Assembly (NCBI GenBank): GCA_963840435.1
Contig: CAWIYY010000012.1
Span: 1-64,000 of the forward strand
Length of the DNA stretch: 64,000 bases
DNA from: Bog-473 sp963840435
GTDB lineage: Bacteria > Actinomycetota > Acidimicrobiia > Acidimicrobiales > RAAP-2
Direction: 5' to 3'
The notes below the pieces were generated by a model. It ran no database searches, was not told where the DNA came from, and saw nothing but the letters and a program-made list of their open reading frames with translations. Both the position numbers and the translations under genes were made by a program. Every line of letters begins with the position of its first letter. Position 1 is the stretch's first letter. Below, one piece after another: positions 17,688-26,397 of this stretch.

Positions 17688-17787
17688 CGGCTCAGTCTGG
17701 CGGCCGCCACGTCGATTGTCACCCTCTGGCCCGGCCGCCTCGTCCCGCTGACGGGACGGCGGCGCTGACCCTGTTGCGCGACTCCCG

Positions 17788-18423
17788 CTATTTCACCCAG
17801 TCCGCGTTCTTGCCGATGACTCTGGCGGGGTTGCCGGCAACGACCGTCCGCTCCGGCACATCTCTCGTGACGACGCTGTTCGCGCCAACGACTGCGCCCG
17901 AGGCGATCGTCACGCCCGACAGAACCAGGGCGCCCGTACCGACCCAGACGCGGTCGCCGACAGTGATCGGCGCCGACCACGGCCGCGGCACGCCATCGAT
18001 GGTGAGATCGTGGGAATTCCCATCGAGAATGTTCGTATTCCACGAAATGGCGCAGTCCTTGCCGATTGCGATGCGCTCGAAGCAGGTCACCGTCGAGTTG
18101 CAGTGGATGTAGGAACGATCGCCCATTTCAAAGTGGGCGCCCTCGCTCACCACGACTTTCGTCCCGCTCATGAGTTCGACCCGGCCCCGGACAGACCAGC
18201 GCGCGTTGCGTCTGAGGATCACCCAACATGGCGCCGGAGCCAACCGGTCCTCACCGATGAGCAACCGAGAGCCAGGTTCGAACTCGATCCGGGCGCCGCG
18301 CTCGATGCGGACGCGACTTCCTCGGCCGAGGATGCACCAGCCGTGGTGGCGAAGGCTGAGGTGTGCAGAACGGAGGAGCGAGATGTTCCGCACCTTCTTG
18401 GCCACCGAGAGCCAGTTCGACAT
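17788..18423 (-). CDS. Hexapeptide-repeat acyltransferase
   Basis: About 211 residues from the ATG at 18423; a TTG at 18504 would add 27 but has no ribosome site. The C-terminal half is a left-handed beta-helix of hexapeptide repeats (GDRVWVGTGALVLSGVTIASGAVVGANSVV) ending in the NPARVIG motif of LbH transferases. This points to an O- or N-acetyl/acyltransferase acting on sugars, antibiotics or cell-surface polymers. No other polysaccharide gene is adjacent, so the acceptor is unknown. Confidence 0.8.
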   Translation of the reverse strand: MSNWLSVAKKVRNISLLRSAHLSLRHHGWCILGRGSRVRIERGARIEFEPGSRLLIGEDRLAPAPCWVILRRNARWSVRGRVELMSGTKVVVSEGAHFEMGDRSYIHCNSTVTCFERIAIGKDCAISWNTNILDGNSHDLTIDGVPRPWSAPITVGDRVWVGTGALVLSGVTIASGAVVGANSVVTRDVPERTVVAGNPARVIGKNADWVK

Positions 18424-18523
18424 GGCAAGAGGAGCCCTGGGCGTCACAACGAATACGCAAGGGTCCGGAACTCCCACCCCCCCACCGTCGATGACCCTGG
18501 TCAATCGGGGTCGATGCGGGCCC

Positions 18524-19192
18524 TCAGTCGCTCAAATGCGCGATGTCGTTGTAGCCGCGCAGCACCCAGCGCTCCTCGGTCACCACCAGCTTGGAGATCG
18601 ACGCGTTGTCCGCCCCGAGGAAGGCGAAGGGGGCGGAGCTGGTGGCCTGGGCCAGAAGCTCGCCGATGGCCGCCCCGTGGCTGAACACCACGACCAGCCC
18701 GCCGGGGTGGGCGGCCACGATGCGCTCGACGGCCCGGCGCAGGCGACCGCCGAAGACCTCTCGTGACTCGGCCCCGGGCACCAGGTCCCAGCGCTGCTCG
18801 CGGATGACGGCGCGCATGGTGGGATCGTCGTCGGCCGCCTTCTGGCGCAGGAGCCCGCCCTCCCAGTCGCCGAGGAACACCTCGCGCAGATCGGCGTCCA
18901 CCACGGGCTGCTGGCCGGTGCGCGACACCAAGGGCGCGGCCGTCTGCGCGGTGCGGCGCAGCGTGCTCACGTAGATGGCGTCGAAGGGCACGGTGGCCAG
19001 GCGCAGCGCCACCTGCTCGGCCTGTTGGCGCCCCACCTCGGAGAGCGGCGGGTCGCCCTGCCCCTCGACCAGCTCGAACGTCTCACCTTCGACGGCGTCG
19101 GCCGAGGCGCCGTGGCGCACCATGAGCAACTCGGTGGAACCGGGCGGGCCGACGTAGGGGCGCTGGCTGAACGATCGCGGCGGCGTGGTCAC
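18524..19192 (-). CDS. Histidine phosphatase (phosphoglycerate mutase-like)
   Basis: A 222-residue protein of the histidine phosphatase superfamily. The catalytic motif RHG is at residues 26-28, STLRRTAQTA gives the second arginine, the glutamate region is REVFLGDWEGG, and the second histidine is in VVVFSHGAAIGELL. It is probably a phosphatase on a small phosphorylated metabolite rather than a glycolytic mutase. It starts with GTG and lies 21 bases downstream of the membrane-protein gene at 19214, likely in one operon. Confidence 0.87.
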   Translation of the reverse strand: MTTPPRSFSQRPYVGPPGSTELLMVRHGASADAVEGETFELVEGQGDPPLSEVGRQQAEQVALRLATVPFDAIYVSTLRRTAQTAAPLVSRTGQQPVVDADLREVFLGDWEGGLLRQKAADDDPTMRAVIREQRWDLVPGAESREVFGGRLRRAVERIVAAHPGGLVVVFSHGAAIGELLAQATSSAPFAFLGADNASISKLVVTEERWVLRGYNDIAHLSD

Positions 19193-19213
19193 GGTCGCCG
19201 AGTGTACGGACGC

Positions 19214-19909
19214 TCAGCGTGGGCGCGGCAGCTCCGGCGGTTCGTTCGTGTCCTCGACCACCTCGGCGTCGATGATGTTCGGATCGTCGTCGCTGCCGGC
19301 CGGTCCACCGTTGCTGCCGGGGTCGGGCCAGCCGGCCGGCCCGGCCGGCCCACCCGGGCCGGTGCGGAAGGTGGCGAAGAAGGCGCCGGGCCCCTGGCTG
19401 AAGTTCATCTGGAAGGGGTTGGTGGCCGGGGGACCGAGCTGGGACCACAGCGGCTGGGCCCGGCGCTGCACCACCGCCGTCTGCACGCCGAGGGTGAGGC
19501 CGAGATAGAGGAGGAAGCTCGAGGCGACGAGGCCCGACCCGTCGTGGGCGTGGGCGCCGAAGGCGTCACCGGCGAAGTGCACGGCCAACGAGATCAGCCA
19601 GAGCACCATGGTCACGGCAGTGCCCTGGCGCAGCACCCAGTTGCCGGCCGCCCAGATGCGCACCGTGAGGCCGCGCAGGATGCCGAGGCCCACCGCGCCG
19701 AAGAGCAGGGTGCCGAGCACCCAGGCCCAGGCCGAACCGGCGATGTGGTGATGGTCGTTGCTGTAGCCCACCAGTTCGAACAGACCGATGACGCCGATGA
19801 TCACGGGCAGGCCGAGGCGGATGACGCGGGGGACGGGGCGGACGGCGACCTGGCGCAGCAGCACCAGGATGAGCAGGACGGCCCCGATGAAGACGGAGAA
19901 CGCTGACAT
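19214..19909 (-). CDS. Multi-pass membrane protein with Pro/Gly-rich tail
   Basis: 231 residues with four or five membrane segments: residues 5-20, 33-48, about 60-80, 95-113 and 125-145. A cytoplasmic tail rich in Gly, Pro and Asp ends in EDTNEPPELPRPR. A short histidine run (NDHHHIAGSAW) lies at about 50-60. The family is not recognised. It sits between an LLM gene and the phosphatase on the same strand. Confidence 0.65.
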   Translation of the reverse strand: MSAFSVFIGAVLLILVLLRQVAVRPVPRVIRLGLPVIIGVIGLFELVGYSNDHHHIAGSAWAWVLGTLLFGAVGLGILRGLTVRIWAAGNWVLRQGTAVTMVLWLISLAVHFAGDAFGAHAHDGSGLVASSFLLYLGLTLGVQTAVVQRRAQPLWSQLGPPATNPFQMNFSQGPGAFFATFRTGPGGPAGPAGWPDPGSNGGPAGSDDDPNIIDAEVVEDTNEPPELPRPR

Positions 19910-19938
19910 AGCCCATCCAGCCTACGGTCGCGGCCGCC

Positions 19939-20922
19939 TCATTGCGTCAGCAGGGGGCCCACCTCGGCCCCGAAGCGGGCCGTCTGGTCGCAGAACTCGT
20001 CTGCCGAGCGCGCCATGAACCGCACCTGGAGGTGGTTCACCCCCATGGCCACCAGCTCGCGCAGCGAGGAGGCCACCTCCTCCGCCCCGCCGCTGAGCAC
20101 CCAGCCCGGCAGGTCCCAACCCGACCCGCCCGGCGTCAGGTAGATGGGCTCGACGATGGTGCCGATGTCGAGCGGCGCCCCGCCCCGCAGCTCGTCGCGC
20201 AGCGCCCGGAGCCGGGCGATCTGGCCCGGCAGGTCGCGCCGGCGCGTGCCCTGGGGCAACCAGCCGTCGCCGAAGGCCGCGGTGCGCCGGATGGCGGCGG
20301 GCGATGATCCGCCGATCCAGATGGGCGGGCGCGGCGTGCGGGCCGGGCGCGGCGCCACGCCCATGTCGCGGGCGGCGAAGCGCGGCCCCGGCAGCGTCGG
20401 GAACTCCTCGGTGAAGCAGCGGGCCAGTGCGGAGACGGCCTCGTCGGTGTGGCGGCCCCGCTCGTCGAAGTCGCCGGTGAGGAGCTCGTACTCCTCGGGC
20501 ACGTGGCCGGCGCCCACCCCGACGATGAGGCGGCCGCCCGAGAGGAGATCGAGGGTCGAGAGCTCCTTGGCGGCGCGGAGCGGGTGGCGCTGGGCCAGGA
20601 TCAGCACGTGCGAGAGCAGGTGGGTGCGCGTCGTCTGCGCGGCCAGCCAGGCCAGGGTGGCCGTGGTGTCGTACCAGATGGTGCCCATGGCGTCGGCCAG
20701 GCGGCGGGGGATGGCGGTGTGGTCGCACACCCCGACGTAGAAGAACCCGGCGTCGTCGGCGGCGCGGGCGATGCGGGCCAGCTCGTCGGGCCCCGAGTCC
20801 TTCTCCCAGTCGGCCACGTAGAGCGTGGACTGGGACTGGATGGGCAGCTGCATGCCGTAGACGACCGTGCCCTCGGGCACGGCCCGCACGACGTCGGCGG
20901 GGACGAGGGAGAGATCGGTCAT
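19939..20922 (-). CDS. LLM-class F420-dependent oxidoreductase
   Basis: 327 residues starting MTDLSLVPADVV at an ATG with a GGAGG site 8 bases upstream. Luciferase-like markers are VGVCDHTAIPRRLADAMG, LSTLDLLSGGRLIVGVGAGHVPEEY and PPIWIGGSSPAAIRRTAAFGDGWLP. It is probably F420-dependent by its subgroup. It is the last gene of the amidohydrolase/acyl-CoA dehydrogenase operon (24387 down to 19939), so it likely acts on an intermediate of that pathway. Confidence 0.87.
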   Translation of the reverse strand: MTDLSLVPADVVRAVPEGTVVYGMQLPIQSQSTLYVADWEKDSGPDELARIARAADDAGFFYVGVCDHTAIPRRLADAMGTIWYDTTATLAWLAAQTTRTHLLSHVLILAQRHPLRAAKELSTLDLLSGGRLIVGVGAGHVPEEYELLTGDFDERGRHTDEAVSALARCFTEEFPTLPGPRFAARDMGVAPRPARTPRPPIWIGGSSPAAIRRTAAFGDGWLPQGTRRRDLPGQIARLRALRDELRGGAPLDIGTIVEPIYLTPGGSGWDLPGWVLSGGAEEVASSLRELVAMGVNHLQVRFMARSADEFCDQTARFGAEVGPLLTQ

Positions 20923-20963
20923 GACGTGTCCTCCGTTCGGCTGCTGCTGCGACCCATGCTGGT

Positions 20964-21974
20964 TCAGGCGTCGGCGGCCAGGGCGGCCGCCCGCTCGGCC
21001 GGCGCGCCGAACGTGGTGGCCAGCAGGCGGGAGCGCTTGAGGTGCAGGTGCAGCGGCACCTCCCAGGTGAAGCCCATGCCCCCGTGCACCTGAATGGCGG
21101 TGCGGGCGTTGGTGACGGCGGCCTCGTCGGCCAGCACCTTGGCCCCCGACACGCTGCGCTCGAGCAGCTGGGCCGGGCTGGAGCCGGCCCCGGCCGCCTC
21201 CGACGCCGCGACGTCGGGCGCGTCGGCCAGGCAGGCCGCGGCGTGGACCGCGGCCCGGGCCACCTCGGCCCGCACCAGCATGTCGGCGCACAGGTGCTTG
21301 ATGGCCTGGAAGCTGCCGATCGGCTTGCCGAACTGGTGCCGCTCCTTGGCGTAGGCCACGGCCAGGTCGAGCACCGCGGCGGCGTGACCGATCTGGAGCG
21401 CGGCCGTGAGCAGGGTGCCGGTGCGCCAGAGATCGCGGCCGTCGTCGGCCAGGGCGCCACCGAAGGGGAGTGTGTCGAGGCGCCACAGCGGGGTGAGCGG
21501 GTCCAGCGGGTGGGCCAGCCGGTGCCCCCCGCCGCTGGGCGCGGGGTCCAGCAGCTGGGGCGGCCCGTCGGCGGCCAGGACGAGCAGCGCATCGAGGGTG
21601 CCCAGGTGCTCGACCAGCACCGGGCCGGGCCGGCCGGCGCAGAGCGCCCCGACCTGGACGCTCCCCTCGGCCGCCCCGTCGACCGCGCCCGCCACCGCGG
21701 CGAGGAAGGTCCCGACCAGCGGGCCGGGGACGAGGGCCCGGCCCAGCTCTTCGAAGACCACCGCGGCGTCGGCCAGCCCCAGACCGGTGCCGGCGGGCTC
21801 GGGCACGGTGAGGGAGAAGACCCCGGTCTCGCCCAGGGCGGACCACTCCGCCGCCTCGATCACCCGCTCGGCGCCCTCGCGGGCCCGGACGCGCTCGAGG
21901 GGGAGGCGCCCGGCCACCAGCGAACGGATGCCCTCGGCCAGCTGGCGCTGGTCGTCGCCGACGCGGAAGTCCAT
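20964..21974 (-). CDS. Acyl-CoA dehydrogenase, small-subunit type (FadE)
   Basis: A 336-residue acyl-CoA dehydrogenase-fold protein (MDFRVGDDQRQLAEGIRSLV), with YAKERHQFGKPIGSFQAIKH and IQVHGGMGFTWEVPLHLHLKR in the C-terminal domain. Its ATG overlaps the stop of the 393-residue partner by one base (TGATG). In steroid degraders such adjacent pairs assemble as alpha2beta2 heterotetramers that oxidise steroid-CoA esters. This protein looks like the subunit with reduced FAD/active-site content. The exact substrate is not determined. Confidence 0.87.
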   Translation of the reverse strand: MDFRVGDDQRQLAEGIRSLVAGRLPLERVRAREGAERVIEAAEWSALGETGVFSLTVPEPAGTGLGLADAAVVFEELGRALVPGPLVGTFLAAVAGAVDGAAEGSVQVGALCAGRPGPVLVEHLGTLDALLVLAADGPPQLLDPAPSGGGHRLAHPLDPLTPLWRLDTLPFGGALADDGRDLWRTGTLLTAALQIGHAAAVLDLAVAYAKERHQFGKPIGSFQAIKHLCADMLVRAEVARAAVHAAACLADAPDVAASEAAGAGSSPAQLLERSVSGAKVLADEAAVTNARTAIQVHGGMGFTWEVPLHLHLKRSRLLATTFGAPAERAAALAADA

Positions 21975-23155
21975 CAGCGCGCCTTGGGCAGGCCGAGGAT
22001 GCGCTCGGCCACGATGTTGCGCTGCACCTGCGAGGTGCCCGCGGCGATGGTGAGCGAGATCGACTTGAACCAGTTGTGCACCTGCTCCGCGTTGTCGAGC
22101 GGTGTGCCGTCGAGGCCCTCGAGCGGGTCGGCGCACAGAGCGGCGCGGTCGAGCACCTCCATGCCGAGGTCGCCCAGGGCCTGCGCGTGCTCGGAGAAGG
22201 AGAGCTTGAACACGGAGCCGCCGATGCCCGGAATGCCGGTCTGGGCCGCCTCGGACACGTTGCGCTTGGTCAGGGCCCACAGCGCGTCGAAGGCGGCCAC
22301 CAGGTGCCCGAAGCGCCGGGCCAGCCCCTCGTCTCCCAGGAGCCCGAGCCGGTTGGCCACGGCGCGCAGCTCGCCGAGCAGGCGCACGCACTCGAGCAGC
22401 TCGCCCACGAAGGCGGTGCCGCGCTCGAACGACAGCGTGACCATGGTGACCCGCCACCCGTCGTTCTCGTCGCCCACCCGGTTGGCCACCGGGATGGGCA
22501 CCTCGTTGAGGAAGAGCTCGGCGAACTCGGTCGTCCCTTCGATGGTGCGCAGTGGCCGGATCTCTATCCCGGGCGCGTCCATGGGCATGATGAGCCAGGT
22601 GATGCCGCGGTTGCCCGGCTCACCCGTGCGCACCAGCAGCTCGCAGAAGTCCGCCACCTCGGCGTGCGAGGTCCAGATCTTCGACCCTGTGACCACGTAG
22701 TCGTCCCCGTCGCGCACGGCCCGGGTGCGCAGCGAGGCCAGGTCGCTCCCGGCGTCGGGCTCGCTGAAGCCCTGGCACCACACCTCCTCGCCCTTGAGGA
22801 TGGTGGGCAGGTAGCGCGCCTTCTGCTCCGCGCTGCCCTCGGCGATCACCGTCGGACCGGCGTGCAGCAGACCCACGAAGTTCACGCCGACGTAGGGCGC
22901 TCCGGCGCGCTCGCACTCCTCCTTGAAGATGAGCTGCTCCACCGGCGACGCGCCGCGGCCGCCACCCTCGGACGGCCAGTCCACCCCGGCGTAGCCGGCG
23001 TCGAAGAGGAGGCGTTGCCAGCGCAGGTCGTAGGCGCGCCGGGCCGGCCAGTCGTCGTGCGGCGGCGGCGCGCCCACTCCGGGCAGCGTGCTGGTGAGCC
23101 ACGCCCGCAGCTCGTCACGGAACGCCTGCTCGGACGCGGTGTAGCGAAGGTCCAT
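21974..23155 (-). CDS. Acyl-CoA dehydrogenase, large-subunit type (FadE)
   Basis: A 393-residue flavoprotein with the FAD-binding signature EVWCQGFSEPDAGSDLASLRTRA and the C-terminal end GTSQVQRNIVAERILGLPK. It resembles the FadE26/FadE28/FadE30-type subunits of actinobacterial steroid catabolism, which introduce the alpha,beta double bond of CoA thioesters. It is followed immediately by its small partner (one-base overlap) and preceded by the amidohydrolase gene (29-base gap). No strong ribosome site is visible at its ATG. Confidence 0.88.
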   Translation of the reverse strand: MDLRYTASEQAFRDELRAWLTSTLPGVGAPPPHDDWPARRAYDLRWQRLLFDAGYAGVDWPSEGGGRGASPVEQLIFKEECERAGAPYVGVNFVGLLHAGPTVIAEGSAEQKARYLPTILKGEEVWCQGFSEPDAGSDLASLRTRAVRDGDDYVVTGSKIWTSHAEVADFCELLVRTGEPGNRGITWLIMPMDAPGIEIRPLRTIEGTTEFAELFLNEVPIPVANRVGDENDGWRVTMVTLSFERGTAFVGELLECVRLLGELRAVANRLGLLGDEGLARRFGHLVAAFDALWALTKRNVSEAAQTGIPGIGGSVFKLSFSEHAQALGDLGMEVLDRAALCADPLEGLDGTPLDNAEQVHNWFKSISLTIAAGTSQVQRNIVAERILGLPKAR

Positions 23156-23184
23156 GCGTCAGGCTGCCGCAGCGGAAGCCGGGC

Positions 23185-24387
23185 TCAGGCGACGAAGTCG
23201 AGGCCGAAGAGCTTGATGGCGTTCCCCCGTACGATCTTGCGCCTCTGCTCGTCGGTCAGGTCGGCCATCTGCTTCTCGGCGATCTGGCGGGTGTGCGGCC
23301 ACGTCGAGTCCGAGTGCGGGTAGTCGGACTCGTAGGTGATGTTGTCCACCCCGATCTCGTCGACCGACTTGAGCCCGTGGGCGTCGTCGAAGAAGCAGCC
23401 CCACACGTGGTCCTTGAAGTAGCTCGAGGGCTTCTCCGGCACAATGTCGGCCACGCCGCCCCAGCCCCGATTGTCCTCCCACACCCGGTCGGCCCGCTCC
23501 AAGATGTAGGGGATCCAGCCGATCTGTCCCTCCGAGTAGGCCACCTTGAGCTCGGGGATGCGCACGAAGACGCCGCTGAAGAGGAAGTCGACCAGCGAGA
23601 AGGTGGCGTTGGTGTGCGTGAGGGTCGAGCCCACCGCCGGTGGCGCGTCGGCCGAGGTCGACGGCATCTTCGAGGACGACCCGATGTGCATGTTGACGAT
23701 CGTCTGCGTCTCGGCACAGGCCCGGAAGAAGGGATCCCAGTAGTGGTCGGGGTCGTGCACGCTGGGCAGCCCGAGGAAGGGCGGGATCTCGCTGAAGCAC
23801 ACGGCGCGCACACCTCGCTCGGCGTTGCGCCGCACCTCGGCCGCGGCCAGCTCGGCGTCCCACAGCGGGATGAGGGTGAGCGGGATCAGGCGGCCGCCTG
23901 CGTCACCGCACCACTCGTCGACCATCCAGTCGTTGTAGGCCTTGACGCAGAGCAGCCCGAGCTCCTTGTCCTTGGCCTCGGTGAAGGTCTGCCCGCAGAA
24001 GCGGGGAAAGGTCGGGAAGCACAGGGCCGCCTCGATGTGGTTGGCGTCCATGTCCTCGAGCCGGGGCTTCACCTCGTAGGAGCCGGGCCGCATGTCCTCG
24101 TAGGTGACGCCCTTCATGGTCACCTCGTCGCGCGGCACCCCGACGGCGGAGTCGACCCGGAGCAGCGGACGCTTGAGGTCCTCGTAGTACCACCAGTCCA
24201 CCGGGATGCTTCCCGCGCCTTCCTTGACCTTGAGCGCCCCGCCGCGGAACTCGACCTCGGGCATGGGTGCCCGCACCACCCGCGGGCCGACCTCGAGGTA
24301 CTTGGAGGGCAGACGGTCCTGCCACACGTTGGGCGGTTCGACCACGTGGTCATCGACCGAGATGATCATCGGCAGGGGCTCGGGCAT
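23185..24387 (-). CDS. Amidohydrolase-2 family metal-dependent hydrolase
   Basis: 400 residues of the amidohydrolase_2 (PF04909) TIM-barrel family. The N-terminal metal site is ISVDDHVVEPP, the middle histidine is in NMHIGSSS, and the catalytic aspartate is in ITYESDYPHSDSTWP. The family includes decarboxylases and hydrolases of ring-derived acids. Members are frequent next to acyl-CoA dehydrogenases in actinobacterial steroid and terpenoid clusters, so it probably processes a CoA-pathway intermediate. It is the first gene of the operon ending at 19939, and the TGACG palindrome at 24411 lies 24 bases upstream. Confidence 0.87.
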   Translation of the reverse strand: MPEPLPMIISVDDHVVEPPNVWQDRLPSKYLEVGPRVVRAPMPEVEFRGGALKVKEGAGSIPVDWWYYEDLKRPLLRVDSAVGVPRDEVTMKGVTYEDMRPGSYEVKPRLEDMDANHIEAALCFPTFPRFCGQTFTEAKDKELGLLCVKAYNDWMVDEWCGDAGGRLIPLTLIPLWDAELAAAEVRRNAERGVRAVCFSEIPPFLGLPSVHDPDHYWDPFFRACAETQTIVNMHIGSSSKMPSTSADAPPAVGSTLTHTNATFSLVDFLFSGVFVRIPELKVAYSEGQIGWIPYILERADRVWEDNRGWGGVADIVPEKPSSYFKDHVWGCFFDDAHGLKSVDEIGVDNITYESDYPHSDSTWPHTRQIAEKQMADLTDEQRRKIVRGNAIKLFGLDFVA

Positions 24388-24410
24388 GAGAATTGAGCGT
24401 AGCCCGGACC

Positions 24411-24423
24411 TGACGGAGCGTCA
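24411..24423 (-). promoter_or_regulatory. TGACG-N3-CGTCA palindrome (site A)
   Basis: TGACGGAGCGTCA, followed by GAAAC on the plus strand, lies 24 bases before the amidohydrolase start. On the minus strand the CTGACG could act as a -35 element with TACGCT as -10, so a bound protein would block the promoter. Confidence 0.55.
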
Positions 24424-24446
24424 GAAACGCCCGAACGGGCGTCGGC

Positions 24447-25163
24447 TCAGGCCAACACCTCGTCGAACAGGTCGAGCATGGCCTGCCAGGAGCGCCGGTG
24501 CGTGGGCTCGTGGTAACGGATGCCGGGCATGCCGACCGCCTCGGCCCCGGGCCGGGTGAACGAGTGCTCGGCCCCGCCGTAGACGTTGAGCATCCAGTCC
24601 ACGCCGCCCGCCGTCATTTCCTCCTCGAAGGCCCGGCGCTGCTCGTTGGGCACGATGGGGTCGTCCGCCCCGATGAGGGCGAGCACGGTGCCCGTGATGT
24701 TGGCCGCGTCCTGGGGGCGGGCGGTGCCGAGGCCGGCGTGGAAGCCCACGGCCGCCTTCAGGTCGGCCCCGCTGCGCGCCAGCTCGAAGGACATGGTGCC
24801 GCCGAAGCAGAAGCCGATGGCGGCCAGGCGGGCGCCGTCGGTGCGCGGCTCGGCGCAGAGGATGTCCAGGCCGGCCTGGGCCACGGCGCGCGTGCGCAGC
24901 GGATCGGCGTGGTAGGCGCCGATGCGGCCCATCATCTCGTCCCGGTCGGTCAGCGGCTTCCCACCGCCGTGGTAGTCGAGCGCGAAGGCGACGTAGCCCA
25001 GCTCGGCCAGCCGCGTCGCCATGCCCCGCCCGTGGTCGTCGAGGCCGGGTCCCTCGTGGCAGACCAGGACGCCGGGGCGCTGGTCGGAGCCGTCGGGCAG
25101 GGCCAGCGTGCCGACCATCGTGCGCTCGTCGGCTTGGTAGGAGATGTCTCGGGTGGTCACCAT
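24447..25163 (-). CDS. Dienelactone hydrolase family protein
   Basis: A 238-residue alpha/beta hydrolase. The nucleophile is a cysteine in GFCFGG (C119), the acid lies in IGADDPIVP (D167/168) and the histidine in GGAEHSFTRP (H200). That Cys-Asp-His triad defines the carboxymethylenebutenolidase family. It probably hydrolyses a lactone or ester intermediate. The ATG at 25163 gives the usual family length; longer readings upstream overlap the divergent lipoprotein gene. It starts 43 bases from that gene. Confidence 0.87.
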   Translation of the reverse strand: MVTTRDISYQADERTMVGTLALPDGSDQRPGVLVCHEGPGLDDHGRGMATRLAELGYVAFALDYHGGGKPLTDRDEMMGRIGAYHADPLRTRAVAQAGLDILCAEPRTDGARLAAIGFCFGGTMSFELARSGADLKAAVGFHAGLGTARPQDAANITGTVLALIGADDPIVPNEQRRAFEEEMTAGGVDWMLNVYGGAEHSFTRPGAEAVGMPGIRYHEPTHRRSWQAMLDLFDEVLA

Positions 25164-25206
25164 GCCCGAACGGTAGTCGTGCCGGGCGCACGCCATACTG
25201 GGCCCG

Positions 25207-26352
25207 ATGCGCGGGAGACGAGTCCGGTGCCTGCAGCTGGCCGGCACCGCGGCTGCCTTGGCGGTGCTGCTGGCGTCGTGCAGTTCGAGCCCGTCGTCAC
25301 CGAGCACAGGGTCGAAGGGATCGGGCCACGCGACGACCACCGACGCCGCCTCGGCCACCACCGCGCCGGCCACATCCTCGACCCTGGCCCCCGTCGCCAC
25401 CTCGGGCCCGCTCACGCCGGGCGCGCCGATAGAGCTGCCGTTCAGTGCCGGCGCGGTGACGGCGACCGAGAGCCCCGACGGAGCCGTGTTCGTCTCGCCG
25501 CAGGACCCGACCAGCCCCGCGCCCACGGTGACATGGGTCGTCGACGGCAACGGCCCGGCCGAAATCGCCGAGCACGTCTCGGGCGGCGTGGCCGCACTGG
25601 CCGCCGACGGCACCAACTTCTATGTGGCCACCTACAGCAACGTGTTCGCCTTCGACCGGGCCAGCGGGAACCAGAGCGGTCAGTGGAACATGCCGGCGTT
25701 CGGCGGGACCGACGCCGTCGTCAACGATCTCGTCTCCATGACGGCGGCCGGCGGCAACGTGTACGTCTCCATCGCGCAGGTGAACATGGTGCGCGTCTAC
25801 CGCATCGAGCCGGCGTCGTCGGCCGCACCGCACCTGCTGCTCACCGCGTTGAGCGCGGCGATCGGGAGCGACGGCACCATCTACTACGAGAGCGCCGACC
25901 ACCATCTGGACGCGCTGCACCCCGACGGCAGTACGACGCAGGGTCCGGCACTGGTCGACAAGCCGAACGGGCTGGGCGGGGGCGTGCAGGACATCGATAC
26001 GGTGGCCGGCGGCTACGTCTGGGTCTCCGAGCCGGCGGGCCAGGGGCTCGATGCCGGCTACACCACCTACGCCGCCGCCACGCTGGCCGAGGCGGGGACC
26101 TTCAGCGGTTCGGTGACCGACATGGTGGCCGACACGGCGGCGGGGCCGCTCGTGCTGGAGCAGGGCGCCGCGGCGGGGAGCGCCTGCCCACAGGGGTCGT
26201 CGCCCACCAGCTGTCTCTTCCGCATCGACCAACAGGGTGCGACCACCGACCCCGTTCCGGTCGGTGCCGCCGTCTCGCTGCTCGGCCCGGGCCCGGCCGT
26301 CGTCGCCTCGGACACGACGACCGGCCAATTCGAACTCGTGCGACTCTCGTAG
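25207..26352 (+). CDS. Lipoprotein, beta-propeller-like
   Basis: A 381-residue protein with a lipoprotein signal peptide. The lipobox LLASC places the lipidated cysteine near residue 25, followed by a Ser/Thr-rich linker to about residue 70. The rest is repetitive beta structure (VTWVVDGNGPAEIAEHVSGG, NFYVATYSNVFAFDRASG, YVWVSEPAGQG), consistent with a PQQ/YVTN-type propeller on the outer face of the membrane. No catalytic motif is seen and the ligand is unknown. It is divergent from the dienelactone hydrolase gene. Confidence 0.75.
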   Translation: MRGRRVRCLQLAGTAAALAVLLASCSSSPSSPSTGSKGSGHATTTDAASATTAPATSSTLAPVATSGPLTPGAPIELPFSAGAVTATESPDGAVFVSPQDPTSPAPTVTWVVDGNGPAEIAEHVSGGVAALAADGTNFYVATYSNVFAFDRASGNQSGQWNMPAFGGTDAVVNDLVSMTAAGGNVYVSIAQVNMVRVYRIEPASSAAPHLLLTALSAAIGSDGTIYYESADHHLDALHPDGSTTQGPALVDKPNGLGGGVQDIDTVAGGYVWVSEPAGQGLDAGYTTYAAATLAEAGTFSGSVTDMVADTAAGPLVLEQGAAAGSACPQGSSPTSCLFRIDQQGATTDPVPVGAAVSLLGPGPAVVASDTTTGQFELVRLS

Positions 26353-26397
26353 AAGCCCCGGTGCGTGGCAGCGAGGTGCCGCAGCGCGCGGACCCGC